This document shows positions 47,293 to 59,605 of a stretch of 64,000 bases of DNA, one piece after another. Location of the stretch: the NCBI GenBank assembly GCA_963922205.1, contig CAWUHX010000025.1, positions 372,001 through 436,000 of the forward strand. Direction: 5' to 3'. The stretch's first letter is position 1. Each line of letters begins with the position of its first letter. A program made the position numbers and the translations under genes. The DNA is from Romanomermis culicivorax (Eukaryota > Nematoda > Enoplea > Mermithida > Mermithidae). The notes below the pieces were generated by a model. The model was not told the origin of the DNA. It did not search any database and worked only from the letters and a program-made list of their open reading frames with translations.

Positions 47293-48470
47293 ATGAAAAG
47301 TGTTACTATATGTAAGTGTGAGTTGTGTGAAAAATATTTTTCATGAAAGAATGGCCTTCAAAAGCATATCCATGTTATCTATGATGGTCAGAGGTTCAGG
47401 TGCCCACAATGTTCTGTGGTATTCACACAGAAAAGTACCCTCATGAGGCATGTAAATTCGAGACACCAAGCTCAGAATTGCCTTTATTGTGATAACTGAA
47501 TTGTGAACCAGCTGGGCATGCTTTCAAAACAACACATTGACTCATGCATTGTGATCAAACCAAATGAAGCTGCTGCTAAACCTGCAAGGATGGATAAAGA
47601 GGACTCCCCTCCTGAAAGCCTCATCAAGAATGATCATGATATACCAGAGGGCCTTACTGAATACCCAGATGAACTGGGAGAAGAGATAGCGAGCTATTGG
47701 CGTCTGATCAAAATGAGGAAATCAACAACCAACTTGCTGGACCACCAATGCAACTACAGGTGGGCCTTAATCAATGGAAACTTTATCACCATGGTTCAAG
47801 ATATTTACCTAACAGAACAACAATGCTTTCGAGTGAATGGAGCTATTGGGTGCCTCTTGAAGAATGGAGAAACAGGTTAGGTAAAATACTGGTATGCCTG
47901 CCATAATAATTCCACTTTATTTGATCAACCTGCTCTTATACAAAATGATGAAGATGCATCAAAAGTCTTGAAGGACCTTATGGAAATGGATCTGACAGAA
48001 AAATTCACATGCCAAACACCAAGTGGCACTTGGCAGCTATCACAAATGTTGAATTCTATGTAATTCCACAGGTTAATTTTGTCGCAGGATGCAAAGGCAT
48101 TCAGCTACCATTGCAGACAGCTCATCAGGGACACAACCTCTTAGGAATAATGCATGATGGGCAGCATAATAAATTTGATGACAACCTGTGTCTATTTTGA
48201 TGCTTAGTTCAATGTATCAAAGGAGACTTTGAGGACAAAGACTTTTTGTACAAATGTTTCATCAAACATTGTGCAAAAAAAGGCAGTCATTGACTGTCGA
48301 TGAATTTCAGGAAGTTACTTTTGAGGAGATGGACATTGTTGAAGATTTATTTGATGTTGATATACAAATATTTCATATGAATGAAAATGGGGACGCAACA
48401 TGTTGGTGAAATGTCATAAGGAAGCATAAATATTTGATGAATTTGTGCTGTGTAAATTCAAATTGTGCTG
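47293..48470 (+). pseudogene. Polinton DNA polymerase B, N-terminal part with C2H2 fingers
   Basis: From ATG 47293 one frame runs to 48062 through three stops (TGA, TGA, TAG at 47878). It holds C2H2-type fingers: CELCEKYFS, CPQCSVVFTQ and CLYCDN. It continues with a region resembling the N-terminal part of Polinton polymerases: CFRVNGAIGCLLKNGETG, MPNTKWHLAAITNVEFYVIP (48009 on, other frame), NKFDDNLCLF, then FQEVTFEEMDIVEDLFDVDI. Nothing matching exonuclease or polymerase motifs follows. I infer polymerase B because this N-terminal block normally precedes its catalytic part; it could also be a separate gene. Confidence 0.55.
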
Positions 48471-48699
48471 TGTAAATTCCTATATAAAGAAGTGTGTACC
48501 AAGTGGGATTCTTGTACTATGAATGAAAAAAAACAATTTTCTGGTATGATGACTTTGGGGGCTGATCCCAAGTGCATTTTGGGCTGCCTATAGTTTGTAC
48601 AGGGAGATGCGTACTAAGCTATGATCTATTGGCCAGGGGTAGGCAGACCACTGGTCTGTTATGGAAGGCTGGATATGCTTTGTACAGGGAGCTACAAGT

Positions 48700-51210
48700 G
48701 AAAAACTTTTCCGAGTTTTTCGCCGATGTTTAACATGGGCTGCGCCCCTTTATTTTACCCCTAAGTGGAGTCTCTATACTACTTGAATCACATCCTCATC
48801 TAACCTCTCATCCTGCAATTCATTTTCAGCAGGCAGTTGGACTCAAACTGCATCCCTGAAAGTTTCCTTTCAGACAATTGGACTTTTTGACCAGAAATTA
48901 TGGGAATATTAACTATGCCCACTGCAGTTACCTCTTTGTCCTCACTTTTCAGGCTACTAGCCTTAGTGAAACTAATCTTGGGCTCCAGTTTTGTTACTAT
49001 CCCTAATTGTATGAGTGTTCTATTCCACGTAATTCTGAAGCCAGAGGTCTATGGTTAAACATATTCATAGGGAAGTATATACTATACTCCCTACTTTCTA
49101 CCTTACAGTCATAAACATCCCAACTTTGTTGATTCTAGTTAGCCAGTTCAATCCATGTCTTAGTGATGGCTTTCTGTCTGCTAGCTGGATATGGTAAAAC
49201 CTTAGATAATAATAGGGATTTGAGCTCTAGCTCTTACTTTCCATAGTAATAGTATCAGGGCTACCATATATCAGGGCTACCATATATCAGATCATACATA
49301 TCTGCATTCTTCCACATTCTCAACTGAAAACCAGAATGATTCATCCACACATATACTCTAGCACCTTTTTGGAGTGCCTCATACTCTATGTGCAGTAACA
49401 TCTTCATCAACACCAGATAATGGGCTAACTTTTCTTCTGACCCCCATGCCATTACCTTGCCATTCGCCTGGGCTTCTGGGCTGAAGGATGCAATGAATGG
49501 ATAACTGAACATCTCACAAAGTCCAACTCTTTCCAGCAATGAGGCTAAATCACATGGAAGGCCAGTGGGACTAAGGCACAAGTAGCTTGCATGTCCAAAA
49601 ACTGATTTTCCCCACATTCTTCAGCATACTTCGCCAGCTGAGGATTCCAGTGATCCTTGTCAGAATACTTCATTCCAGGATCTATGTCAGTTATCATGTA
49701 CACTAGATGATTTTTAGAGCATTCAGTAATGCTTGCTCCTGATGATCCTGAAGTAGTTCGACAACTTTCCTCAAGGTATTGATGAACCAAACTATAGATG
49801 TGGGCTGAGTCAGCTCTTGATACTGGTTTCCATGTGCTGGTTACTCTACTTAATCCAGACACAACTTTTACTTAGCCAAAAAGTTCTGTTCAGGCCTAAT
49901 CATTTTGTCATTATTGAGATCACTTGCATCATTGAAGGTCTTGGGCTTTAATTTTTACCTTGGGTATAAATACCTAGACAGATGCCTCACCACAGCAAAT
50001 TTTCTTTCCCCTTCCTTGGGGCGCAAATATCCCAATGGCAATGATATTTTGGCCCTATTTCTTGCACTTGTGTGGCCCATCTTGCATATATATTCTGGTG
50101 CATCATGTGGTAGGTAGCGTCCAACCGCCTAATCACTACATCAGTAGTACCCATAAAGTTCCGGAGTTTCTAGTCCATAATTATATATGAGTGAAACTCA
50201 TCAAATTTATATGAGAGCAATTCAATCTGAGGAGGATCGATAATATCTTGATGAAAGTTAGAAAATGCCCAACAGTTTGATAATGTATCCATAATAAAAA
50301 GCCCCCATAAAGATTGTCAGTGAGAAGCATGCATTTATACCAGGATACTGCAGTATCACCTGAGGAACCTTTTCTTTGGCCACATTTTGCCTATTTTGCA
50401 AAAGACTCAAATTGGTCTAGTGAGGATCAACATCAGCCAAATACATTTAGGCAAAAAGGCCTTTCAATTTACCATCTCTAGGCAGATACTTGCCTTTCAG
50501 GATTTAATAATCTCACTTCCCATTATGTGTTTTGCTGTGACACTCAGGTCATAGTAACTCGCCAGATATCCACCTTTGATACTAGCCCTAATCATATCAG
50601 ACAATTGACGACCATTGGTGCTTTTTCAACATCCACAGACACTGATAATTGAAACAATTTCCTCTAAGATAGTGTAGCCAACTAACAATGTGTCTGAGTG
50701 TAAAAAATGCAACAAAATGTTCTTGCAATTGACGACGAACATCTTAGATTAGAAAATGAAACTAATCTGGCAAAGTGGTTGCTTTTTTGTTATCAATACC
50801 CCACCTAAATAGTTTTTTTGCATCTTCCCAGTTCACCTTCTCCACATTCACTTTCCCCATGTCTGTGGAGTGAGTGGGGAAAATATATTCATCAGCAATG
50901 ATGGTGGGGGGTCATTGATGATAATATTGGGAGGTACAGTAACAGGAGTAAGTCTTGGATATAAGGTAATGTTAACAAGGAGGTGTGAAAGTAAATTTAA
51001 TATGATTCTCTCGTGCAACATTTGAGGTATAAAGTATCTCACAGCTCTACTAGTTGATTGGCCAGTGGAGGAAATGGCTTGAGAAGAGGGCAGGGCAGTA
51101 GTCACAGTAGAAAGAGTAATCGGTGCAGAAGAAGATGTAGAGGAAGTGATGGTAGTTAGGGTTGTAATATAAGTAAAGGTGACTGAAGTAACAGTTGACA
51201 GTTAAGTGGA
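48700..51210 (-). pseudogene. Element G: orphan ORF3 fragment with exonuclease domain
   Basis: In transcript order: a Ser/Thr-rich stretch (51200-51020); VNVEKVNWEDAKKLF (near 50850), matching DVEKVH-DKVAALF of element C but with the first exonuclease aspartate changed to N; HFLHSDTLLVGYTILEEI (near 50700), matching [18 protein letters not shown]; and a mid domain (49261-49862) with CALVPLAFHVI and KLAHYLVLM, matching [10 protein letters not shown] and CLAYYLELA. Weak similarity runs on to about 48780. Many stops. It is a fragment of a third retroelement of the B/C lineage, cut off at both ends. Confidence 0.65.
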
Positions 51211-51956
<746 letters not shown>

Positions 51957-54587
51957 ATGCCTAATGAAAGGATACCAAGAGGTAATACTTTACATAGATC
52001 ACCACCCAGAGTGGCGAGTGCTGGGAATCTTGTTAATTTGGGAGACAGAGATCAGCAACGGCATGCTGCTCCGGACCCAGTGATCCCAGATCAAACTCCC
52101 GCGAGGGTTCAACCATTGCAGCAAAATGCAATGCATTTTACGCCTCAAGACGCAGGCGTACCAATTGACCACCCACCAACGATTGCCATCGATCTGCAAG
52201 AGGCAGGCCCCGCGAATCCAAACCCAGACGCCGATGGACCGCCGCAGCAAAATTTTAAAAGGTCACCGCCGCCAAAGGTCGAATTAGCAGGACCGAAAAG
52301 GGACGTCATCACGCCCGAAATTTGACCAAATTTGGAAGAAAGGGACCCTGAAATCGATCCATGATTAGAGAGGATTCCCCAGGAGCAAGAGCGATTCCAA
52401 CCGCAGGAAAGAGCTCCCGAGATGTCCAATCAAGAGTTGGCGACGCAGCTACGCGAATTGAAAGGGACCGTCGAAGCCTTGTTCGACATCATCGCGAATG
52501 CCGCCACTGAGGACTATAAAAGGGAAGCCGACAGGTGCCGACAGGAGCCGGATAGACAGGTTAGACCATGCAATAGGGGTGCAGAAAGAGACAACCGTCT
52601 AGCTGCTGGAATGAATGCAGGCGCAGGGCCTAGTAATAGGTCTGATATTGATGAAGGGCAAAGGCTTAACTTTGAGCCCAAAAGTTGGAGAGGTCCAGCT
52701 AGAGATCTTTGATTCGAAGGAGCTGAGCAATCGGTAGACTTCAGGAATCAAAATCAGATAGCGACGCAGCATCCAACTTTAACTAGAGTGGTCTATGATG
52801 GTAGAGGAAACATAGTTGATCCAAATACCCTTAGACCAGATCAATTGGCATGTTTCCCATATAGGGACTACAGATTTGACAGAGACAATATCCCATCAAA
52901 TCAAGGAGGTGTACCACCTCAACGAGATCCCAATCGAATTATGCTGCAATCACTCAACTCTGATCTTGATCCAGTATTAACAGCAGCTTATGATCAGAGG
53001 GAGGTGCCATCAAATAATTTGGCACAAGAGATTGTAGTCAGGAATATGGTTAAAGGTGTGTTACCCAAACTTTTAGATGAGGGTATGGTGAATCAGCAGG
53101 TGCTTAGCTTCTTAACAGCACTTGAAGGGGAATTCCGTAGGGATACACCCGAATCAGCTAAGTATGAAGCACTGCTGAGGCTTTCTAAAGGTAGACCGAA
53201 GGCTGTTGCAGGAGACAATATGACCTATAGGGAGGCCAGGAAAGCCATCATAAATGTCTTTGCACCTGAGTGTAACCTGGAAATGTTAACCAGGGAATTA
53301 TTTGAGATCCAAAAAAGACCCAATGAACAGGCCGTAGAGTTTCTAAAAAGGGTCAGTATATTAGTGGAACTAGTAAAGGGTGATTTAGACTATCAGTCTA
53401 AACAGAGACTGATTATTGATACCTTTATATACAAGAGTGATCCCACATTTCAGTCTGAACTGAAAAATTCCAAACATACCTTTAGAACCTGGTATGATTT
53501 AGCAGTTGAAGTTCATGATATTGAACGTAGATATAGGAATGCCTTTCAAAGATACGGACCCAAGGGTACACAACAGGATCCTATTGTTATTAATGAAGTA
53601 GGTATGCTTAGTGGGTATGATCCTGAAATTGCCGTAGTTGCCAGAAGTCAGTCAGAAGGATATCAACAAGGCCAGAGACAAAGGTTTCGGCAACCATATA
53701 AAACTGTAGGTAATCAGGTACCGGCCCAAACCCAAAGGTCAAGGAGTGATTCTCCTGAAATAGAAGAGATTCCAGTTCGGGAAGCCCCTAGGGCTCAGAC
53801 CGAAAAAGGTAAGAAGGAATCTCTTCTATTGAAAATTTCTAAAGAGATGGTACAACTGGTCGAAAGGTTCGATCAGCTTCAGCAAAAGGTTGATAGTAGG
53901 CAAATGGAAAATCTGTCTGATGTGGCCATACCCAGTACCAGTCAGGGAGGTCAAGTTTCCCGAGATCCGACAAAGCCATGGTGTGAGTTCCATAAGAACA
54001 TAACACATAATGCTGCAGACTGCAGGGCCAGCTTCCCTACCTTCAACAGGGGAGGCTTCAACACTTTTGCTAGAGGTAACTATAGAGGTAGAGGAGGTTA
54101 CCCTAATGCCAATTTTAACAGTAGAGGCAGAGGTGTGTATAATATAGGCTATTCAGGTTATCAGGATAGCCACGAGGGTTATCAACAGAATTCCGATTAT
54201 AACGAATTTCTGGAATTCAAGAAGCAAAAGGAGCTGCAGAAGCAGTTCCAACAGATGCAGCAATACCAGCAACAAGCTGCAATACAGCAACCTCAGCCAC
54301 CTCAGGCTATTATGAGACCAACTCAAACTCTTCAACAGGGTCAATTCACAAATCAGCCACCTCAGAAGGATTATTCAAGTGTAATGGTTGCAAGACAATC
54401 ACAAATGAGTCTTTCAGGTGAAGTAAATCAGAGAGTGAACTGCCCAAATGTTGTGTTAGGTAGCATCATTCAAATGAATGCAATTGCGCCACAGCCTGTA
54501 GTACCATCAGTACAAGTAGTAAGGAGAGGCACACCAGCTAGTCCTCAGGAACAACATTTGCTGGATACGTACCCCAGAACAGCCTAA
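51957..54587 (+). pseudogene. gag: Element C gag, with three in-frame TGA stops
   Basis: The frame starts at ATG 51957 (MPNERI) and stays the same to the TAA at 54585-54587, interrupted by TGA at 52323, 52362 and 52710. The N-terminal part is Pro/Gln-rich and disordered. The capsid-like region lies at about 53260-53560 (FEIQKRPNEQAVEFLKRV, then RLIIDTFI). A zinc-like WCEFHKNITHNAADC is at 53979-54023, an RGG-type box at 54045-54150, and the end is Gln-rich. It would form the particle and bind RNA. Confidence 0.8.
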
Positions 54588-55769
54588 TTCCATATTGAGG
54601 TTGTTATAGGAGGTCGTAAGACACTGGCTTTAATTGACACAGGAGCTCAGTGCACTGTCATGTCGGCTAAGTTTCTGAAAGAAACTTTGGGCCCAGATTA
54701 CACTGAATATCCGAGGATATTAAATGTTACGGTAGCCAACGGTAAGACAGTCCAAGCCCATGGGTATATCCAATTTAGGATGGATACATTGTGTGGACAG
54801 TTCCCCGTAAAAGCGATTGTTATACCTGAAGCAGGTGAAAATGTAATTGTGGGTACAGACTTTTTGGCTCATCCTCAGGTAGGAGCCATAATAGATTTCA
54901 GGAATAGGATGATGACGCTCAACAACCGTCAGCAGCGGATATACGTGATGCCGGACCAGCCCCAATCGAATTGTGGAGAGGTCATGACCACGAGCGCCAT
55001 GGAATCCACGGCAAGCGCCGCCGACCAATATCAGCCAAAGATTTGTCTGCTAAAGGTTTCGGTGCCAGTGGTGAGTGTGAATCCAATCTACTTACCAAGT
55101 GGTACTGATATACTTCTGAGAGCAAAACTTTGGGATAAGGTAGGCAATAATCGCCTTAATGGAATCATTATAGAGTCTGAAGAAAATGAGGAAAGGTTCC
55201 ACATTGACAGTACCATAGTTGATGGTACCAAAGATGATTTTGTAGTTATGGTATCTAACAACACAGGATCAGGGTACCATTTGAAAAGAAATCAAATAAT
55301 TGGCCATACTAATTCAGTGTTGTGTGATACTGATAACCAAGATCAACTTAAGGGGAAGATAGTTGAGGATGTGGAGAAGCTGCAAACTTGTGCAGTTCAA
55401 GCTAGACCTGAAGCTCCTGAATCGGATGAAAAAGCATTCAAGGAAGCTTTGTACAATATGCTGGCTAAATCCAGCATACCATCAGAGCAATTGGAACAAG
55501 CTCTACGATGTCTCGCAAAGTATAGAGATGTGTTCAGCTTGCCCAATGATCCTCCAACTACTACACCCTATCTGACCTGTAAAATAAATACAGCTGATGC
55601 AGCCCCTGTGGCAAAAAGGTACCACAGGACTGCTATTAATTTACGGCCACATGTTCGTGAGCATGTCCAAGACATGCTCAAAAAGGGTGTAATTGAGCCA
55701 TCAAAGTCGCCTTGGGCAGCTCCGTTATTCCTTGTAGGTAAAAAGGATGGTAAAAAGGAGTTAATCTAG
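54588..55769 (+). pseudogene. pol: Element C pol, first part: retropepsin and RT N terminus
   Basis: In the same frame as gag, after a single TAA. The protease active site LIDTGAQC is at about 54637-54660 and VIVGTDFLAHP follows at about 54850. A ~150-residue linker leads to the RT entry motif (PVAKRYHRTAIN, then SPWAAPLFLVGKKDG). The frame stops at 55769, where the RT catalytic core should begin: the core with the fingers, palm and the Y-x-D-D box is absent from the sequence. Confidence 0.85.
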
Positions 55770-58447
55770 AGCTAGTCCTGCAAGCTCTAAGAAAGGCTCA
55801 TTTGACCTTGAAACCAGAGAAGTGTGAATTCCTGCCTGAGAAAGTTCATTTTTTAGGACATATCTTAAATTCCGATGGAGTTTCCCCAGATCCGAAAAAG
55901 GTCAAGGCAATAAATGACTTCCCATTCCCAGAGTCTAAACGTGAACTGCTAAGGTTTTTAGGTATGTTGCAGTGGTGTAAGAAGTTTATACCAGGGTTAG
56001 CTAAACATGCTGAACCATTGTATAAATTAACTGGGAAGAACTGTGTTTGGGAAATTACGGAGGTTCACCATCAGGCTTTTAGGAGCCTGAAAGAAGCACT
56101 ATTGTCAGTGCCTTTTCTAAGGTATCCGGTTTTGGACGGGTCTGCGAACTTTGTCCTTCAGACAGATGCCAGCGGAACGGCACTAGGAGCAGTCCTTTAC
56201 CAGGAGGCCAAGTCGGACCGCTGGGTAATTGCTTATAATAGCAGAATTTTAAAGGCGGACAAGAAAAAGTGGTCAGCCACGGAGAGGGAGTGCTTGGCAA
56301 TAGTGTATGGTTTAAAGTTATACAAGCACTACCTAGTAGGTCATAAGGTGATCATAAGAACTGATCACAAACCTTTGTTGTCAATGAAGGTCAATGCCAT
56401 GACCAATGGTAAGTTGAAGAGATGGTACTCATTCATCTCTCAGTTCAACCATAAGCTAGAGTATGTGCCTGGAAAACAAAATGCCATGGCAGACTTTTTG
56501 TCCAGGATGGATGAACCAGATGATCAAGTGGAAAAGATACCGCCAAAATGGGAACACATGTTCTCAAAGGATAAACAAGAGTCTGAAAATCTGAAAGATC
56601 TTGAGGCACAGCTAATTGAGAAAAAGCATCTCAATTTGGTAAAGGGATTCAGAATTCTGACAGATCGGAATCCTGTAGACGGTACTCCGTTATATCCGGA
56701 GCCTAAAGGTAAGAAAAATCAGAGGACCGATATGAGTCCGAGATTCACCCAGATATATCCAGAAGATTCTGAGGGTGATCCAGAATCAACCTCGCCTGCA
56801 GACTTGGTGAATGCCGTAACTCCGAGGAGCATGGCGAGAGAAGCGGAGAAAAGTGATCAGGCTCAGATCCAGCCTGATGGCAATCAGGTTAAGGAAAAGG
56901 TAAGTAGGGGAAACCAGGAAAAAAGTAAGGAAAAAAGAGTTACCTGGTTATGCCCAGAAAAAGAACCGGAGTTTACTTTGGCAGATCCCAAGGAAAATGA
57001 GTTGCCAAAAGGGCTAATTAGAGATGATCTCATGGCCCTCTTGCAGAGAAAAGATGAGGTATTACGACCATACTTTGATAGATTGGGTCCAAATGGGACA
57101 ACCAAGTATCACAGTGGATTTTATATCCAGAATGAAGTGTTATACCGCCAAGTCGGACAGGGGTCGGACGATCAAGTGGTCGTCCCATCCTGCCTTAGGG
57201 ACAATACTTTGCACCAGTACCACGGTGCCGTAATGATGACTCATCAGGGGTTCAAAAGGACCCTTGCTATGATTAAAAAACGGTTCTGGTGGCCTGGAAT
57301 TGAAAAGGATGTCAGGCACTGGATCAAATTTTGTCCAGTATGTCAAATGGCTAATCAGGGAAACACGGAAATTCCTCCACTGATACCAATTATTCCACAA
57401 GGTCCTTTTGACATAGTATCAGTGGATATCATGGGTATTTCTCCACTTAGTGAGAAGAGACCGTATGTCATAGTCTTTCAGGACTATTTTACAAAGTGGG
57501 TTGAAGCTGAACTGATCCCAGATCAGTCAGCTAGCACCATTGTAGATACTTTTCTACAATCTATTGTATTTAGACACGGGACTCCACGGAGACTACACAG
57601 CGATAGGGGAGGTTGTTTTACCTCAGATCTGATGAAAGAGATCTGCAAGTTACTAGAGTGTCAAAAAATTTATACAACAGCCTACCACCCACAAGGTAAT
57701 GGTATGGTAGAAAGGTTCAATCAGACACTCATCAAACAGCTCAGAAAGGTGGCCATAGAAGAAAAGGATAATTGGCCAAGATACTTGAGAGCCGTGGTGT
57801 TTGCTTACAATGCCACACCACATGCAGCCACGGGGCAATCCCCATTTTCATTGCTTAGAGGTCATGAGGCAACCTTCGGGTTAAACTTATCGAAAGCATA
57901 TGACATTGTAATGCCGGACATCAATGCAGAGGTATACAAATTTGTGTTGACCAATCATTTAGTCAACCTTTACGAGGATATTGCCAAAAATATCCAGAGT
58001 GCTGCTGAAAATTCGAAGAAATACTTTGATAAAAAGTCAAAACAAAATGGGTTCAAGAAAAATGATTGGGTTCTGCTCAAAGTAGACAAGCAGAAAAAAT
58101 TAGGACTACCATGGTCTGGTCCATTCATAGTTACGGACATATCGCGAGAAGCGGAGAATGTTGTGACCATTGTACATTGGGACAACCCGCTAAATCGCCA
58201 AACTGTTTCAATCAGCAGGTTGAAACATTTTCATTGCGAGACCACTAGGGTCTTGCCACGAATAGCGCGAGCCAATCAGGACGCGCCAGGTGACGAAAAT
58301 ACGTCACTTTCCAATATGGCACAAACAGTTACGACTGGAGCGCCAAAAAAATTAAATCATTTGGAAATTCGCTCAAGGCGAATCTATGCGCAATCTCGCG
58401 CTGATTTTTTTTTAATTATGTACATATCTCGCGCGTGTAGGTACTAA
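55770..58447 (+). pseudogene. pol: Element C pol, second part: RT thumb, RNase H, integrase
   Basis: The 881-codon frame (55802-58447, upstream codons from 55770) starts at the end of the RT palm (LTLKPEKCEFL, HFLGHIL). RNase H keeps LQTDASG, ERECLAIVYG, IRTDHKPL and NAMADFLSR. A ~160-residue charged spacer follows, then integrase: HHCC domain ending CPVCQ, catalytic VSVDIMG, LHSDRGG and MVERFNQ, and the C-terminal LPWSGPFIVTD. All RNase H and integrase catalytic residues are present. The frame differs from 54588-55769, consistent with an internal deletion of about 450 bp that also shifted the frame. Confidence 0.9.
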
Positions 58448-59588
58448 ATTTTAATTAAATATGTATTATTTTGTAATATTTATCGCGTTTATGTAGCGCT
58501 CGTATTAATTTTGTAAATTTTTCATATTTATTTCAGACTTTGGGAAAAATTCTTCGGAATTTTAGACCAAAGTGACAACCCAAAATATTTGCGATATTTT
58601 TTCCAAAAAATTAAACTTTCAAATTTTTCATTTTTCCAAAATTAAATTATAGCTGTCAGTTGGAAGGAAGAAGTAAAATATTCCCCGAATCGCGATAAAA
58701 AGGAAATTAGCAGAATTGCTAGATTAAACTTTTTCAGTTTTTAAATTTTATAAATTTATCAATCGAAAGAAAAATTTCGAAAAGAAAGGAAATGGGAAAG
58801 GGCGCGCGGAACCGCCAACAAGCTCCAACGCGCGAGTGGTCGCACACAGAGTGCCACGTTGAATTTGGCAGGGCCCAGCACCGCCAAGATAATCGTTTTT
58901 TCTTTATTGACGGTAAGTTTCCAACTATTTTTATCAAATATTCTTGGAAACCGCAGGTAATGCCCAGAAGTCACTGGAAGACCAGCTCGGCGCCCCAAAA
59001 AGCAGACGAGGTTAGAACTTAGAGGGAACAAAAAATGGGAGTACTGAGAAGCGGAAGCTCGAAGCCAAGCAGGGAATTTCCAATTTGGAAATATACCTCA
59101 TACCAACGAGAGCTATATGATTCAAGGGAAACCTAGAACCTTGGGTTCAGCCCGTTCAAGTTTTATCATTCAAATTTATCAAAAATTATTTATTTTCAAA
59201 TCAAATCAAATTATATCACTTTTTCGATATCTAAATCATTAAAAATTATCAATTTCGAGCGCTATAAAAATTGTAAATACAGCGCCATAAATGGAGCGTA
59301 GTTGGTCGCTCAAGCAGCTGGTCAGAGATTGGTGTCGGATCAAGTGGTGGACAATCGGATCAGGTCTACCCTCCCCAACATATAGAGGTAGCAAGGGTAA
59401 GATTTGGTAAGGTGTTAGTTGCCTACCAGCTCAATGTTTGTATATCAGTGGCTCACCTAACAACCTGCACTAAATTTATTTTCTGCGAAACTTAACCAGC
59501 TTGGTGTTGTGGTGCTGGTGTAGTATAGACCCAAAAATGCGCTGAAAAAAGGGGAATAAACACTGAAATTAATAGTATCTTATGTTTA
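58448..59588 (+). other. Element C spacer between pol and ORF3
   Basis: AT-rich, no gene recognised. It ends in TTATGTTTAG, which looks like a splice acceptor placed exactly before the conserved start of ORF3. Weak short ORFs (58759-59031 minus and others) are not supported. Confidence 0.4.
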
Positions 59589-59605
59589 GATTATAACGTC
59601 AAGAG
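59589..59605 (+). promoter_or_regulatory. Candidate ORF3 splice acceptor and conserved start
   Basis: TTTAG followed by ATTATAACGTCAAGAG. Element B has TTTAAG followed by AAAATAACGTCAAAAG at 13201-13220 on the minus strand. In both, an AG precedes the point where protein similarity begins (NVKR). This suggests a spliced ORF3 mRNA. Confidence 0.45.

Larger units (their letters stand above)
39976..48470. mobile_element. Element F: decayed Polinton (Maverick)
   Basis: Ten coding remnants run leftwards on the minus strand from 46482 to 39976, and one runs rightwards from 47293. The set (retroviral-type integrase, FtsK-type packaging ATPase, jelly-roll capsid protein, adenovirus-type protease, and the polymerase B N-terminal part) is diagnostic of Polintons, which are virus-like self-synthesising transposons. 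The catalytic part of the polymerase is missing after 48470, and terminal inverted repeats were not found, so neither end is certain. Confidence 0.85.

Noticed and set aside
52145-52429. Minus-strand ORF opposite gag of element C.
   Set aside because: Shadow of the conserved plus-strand gag frame.
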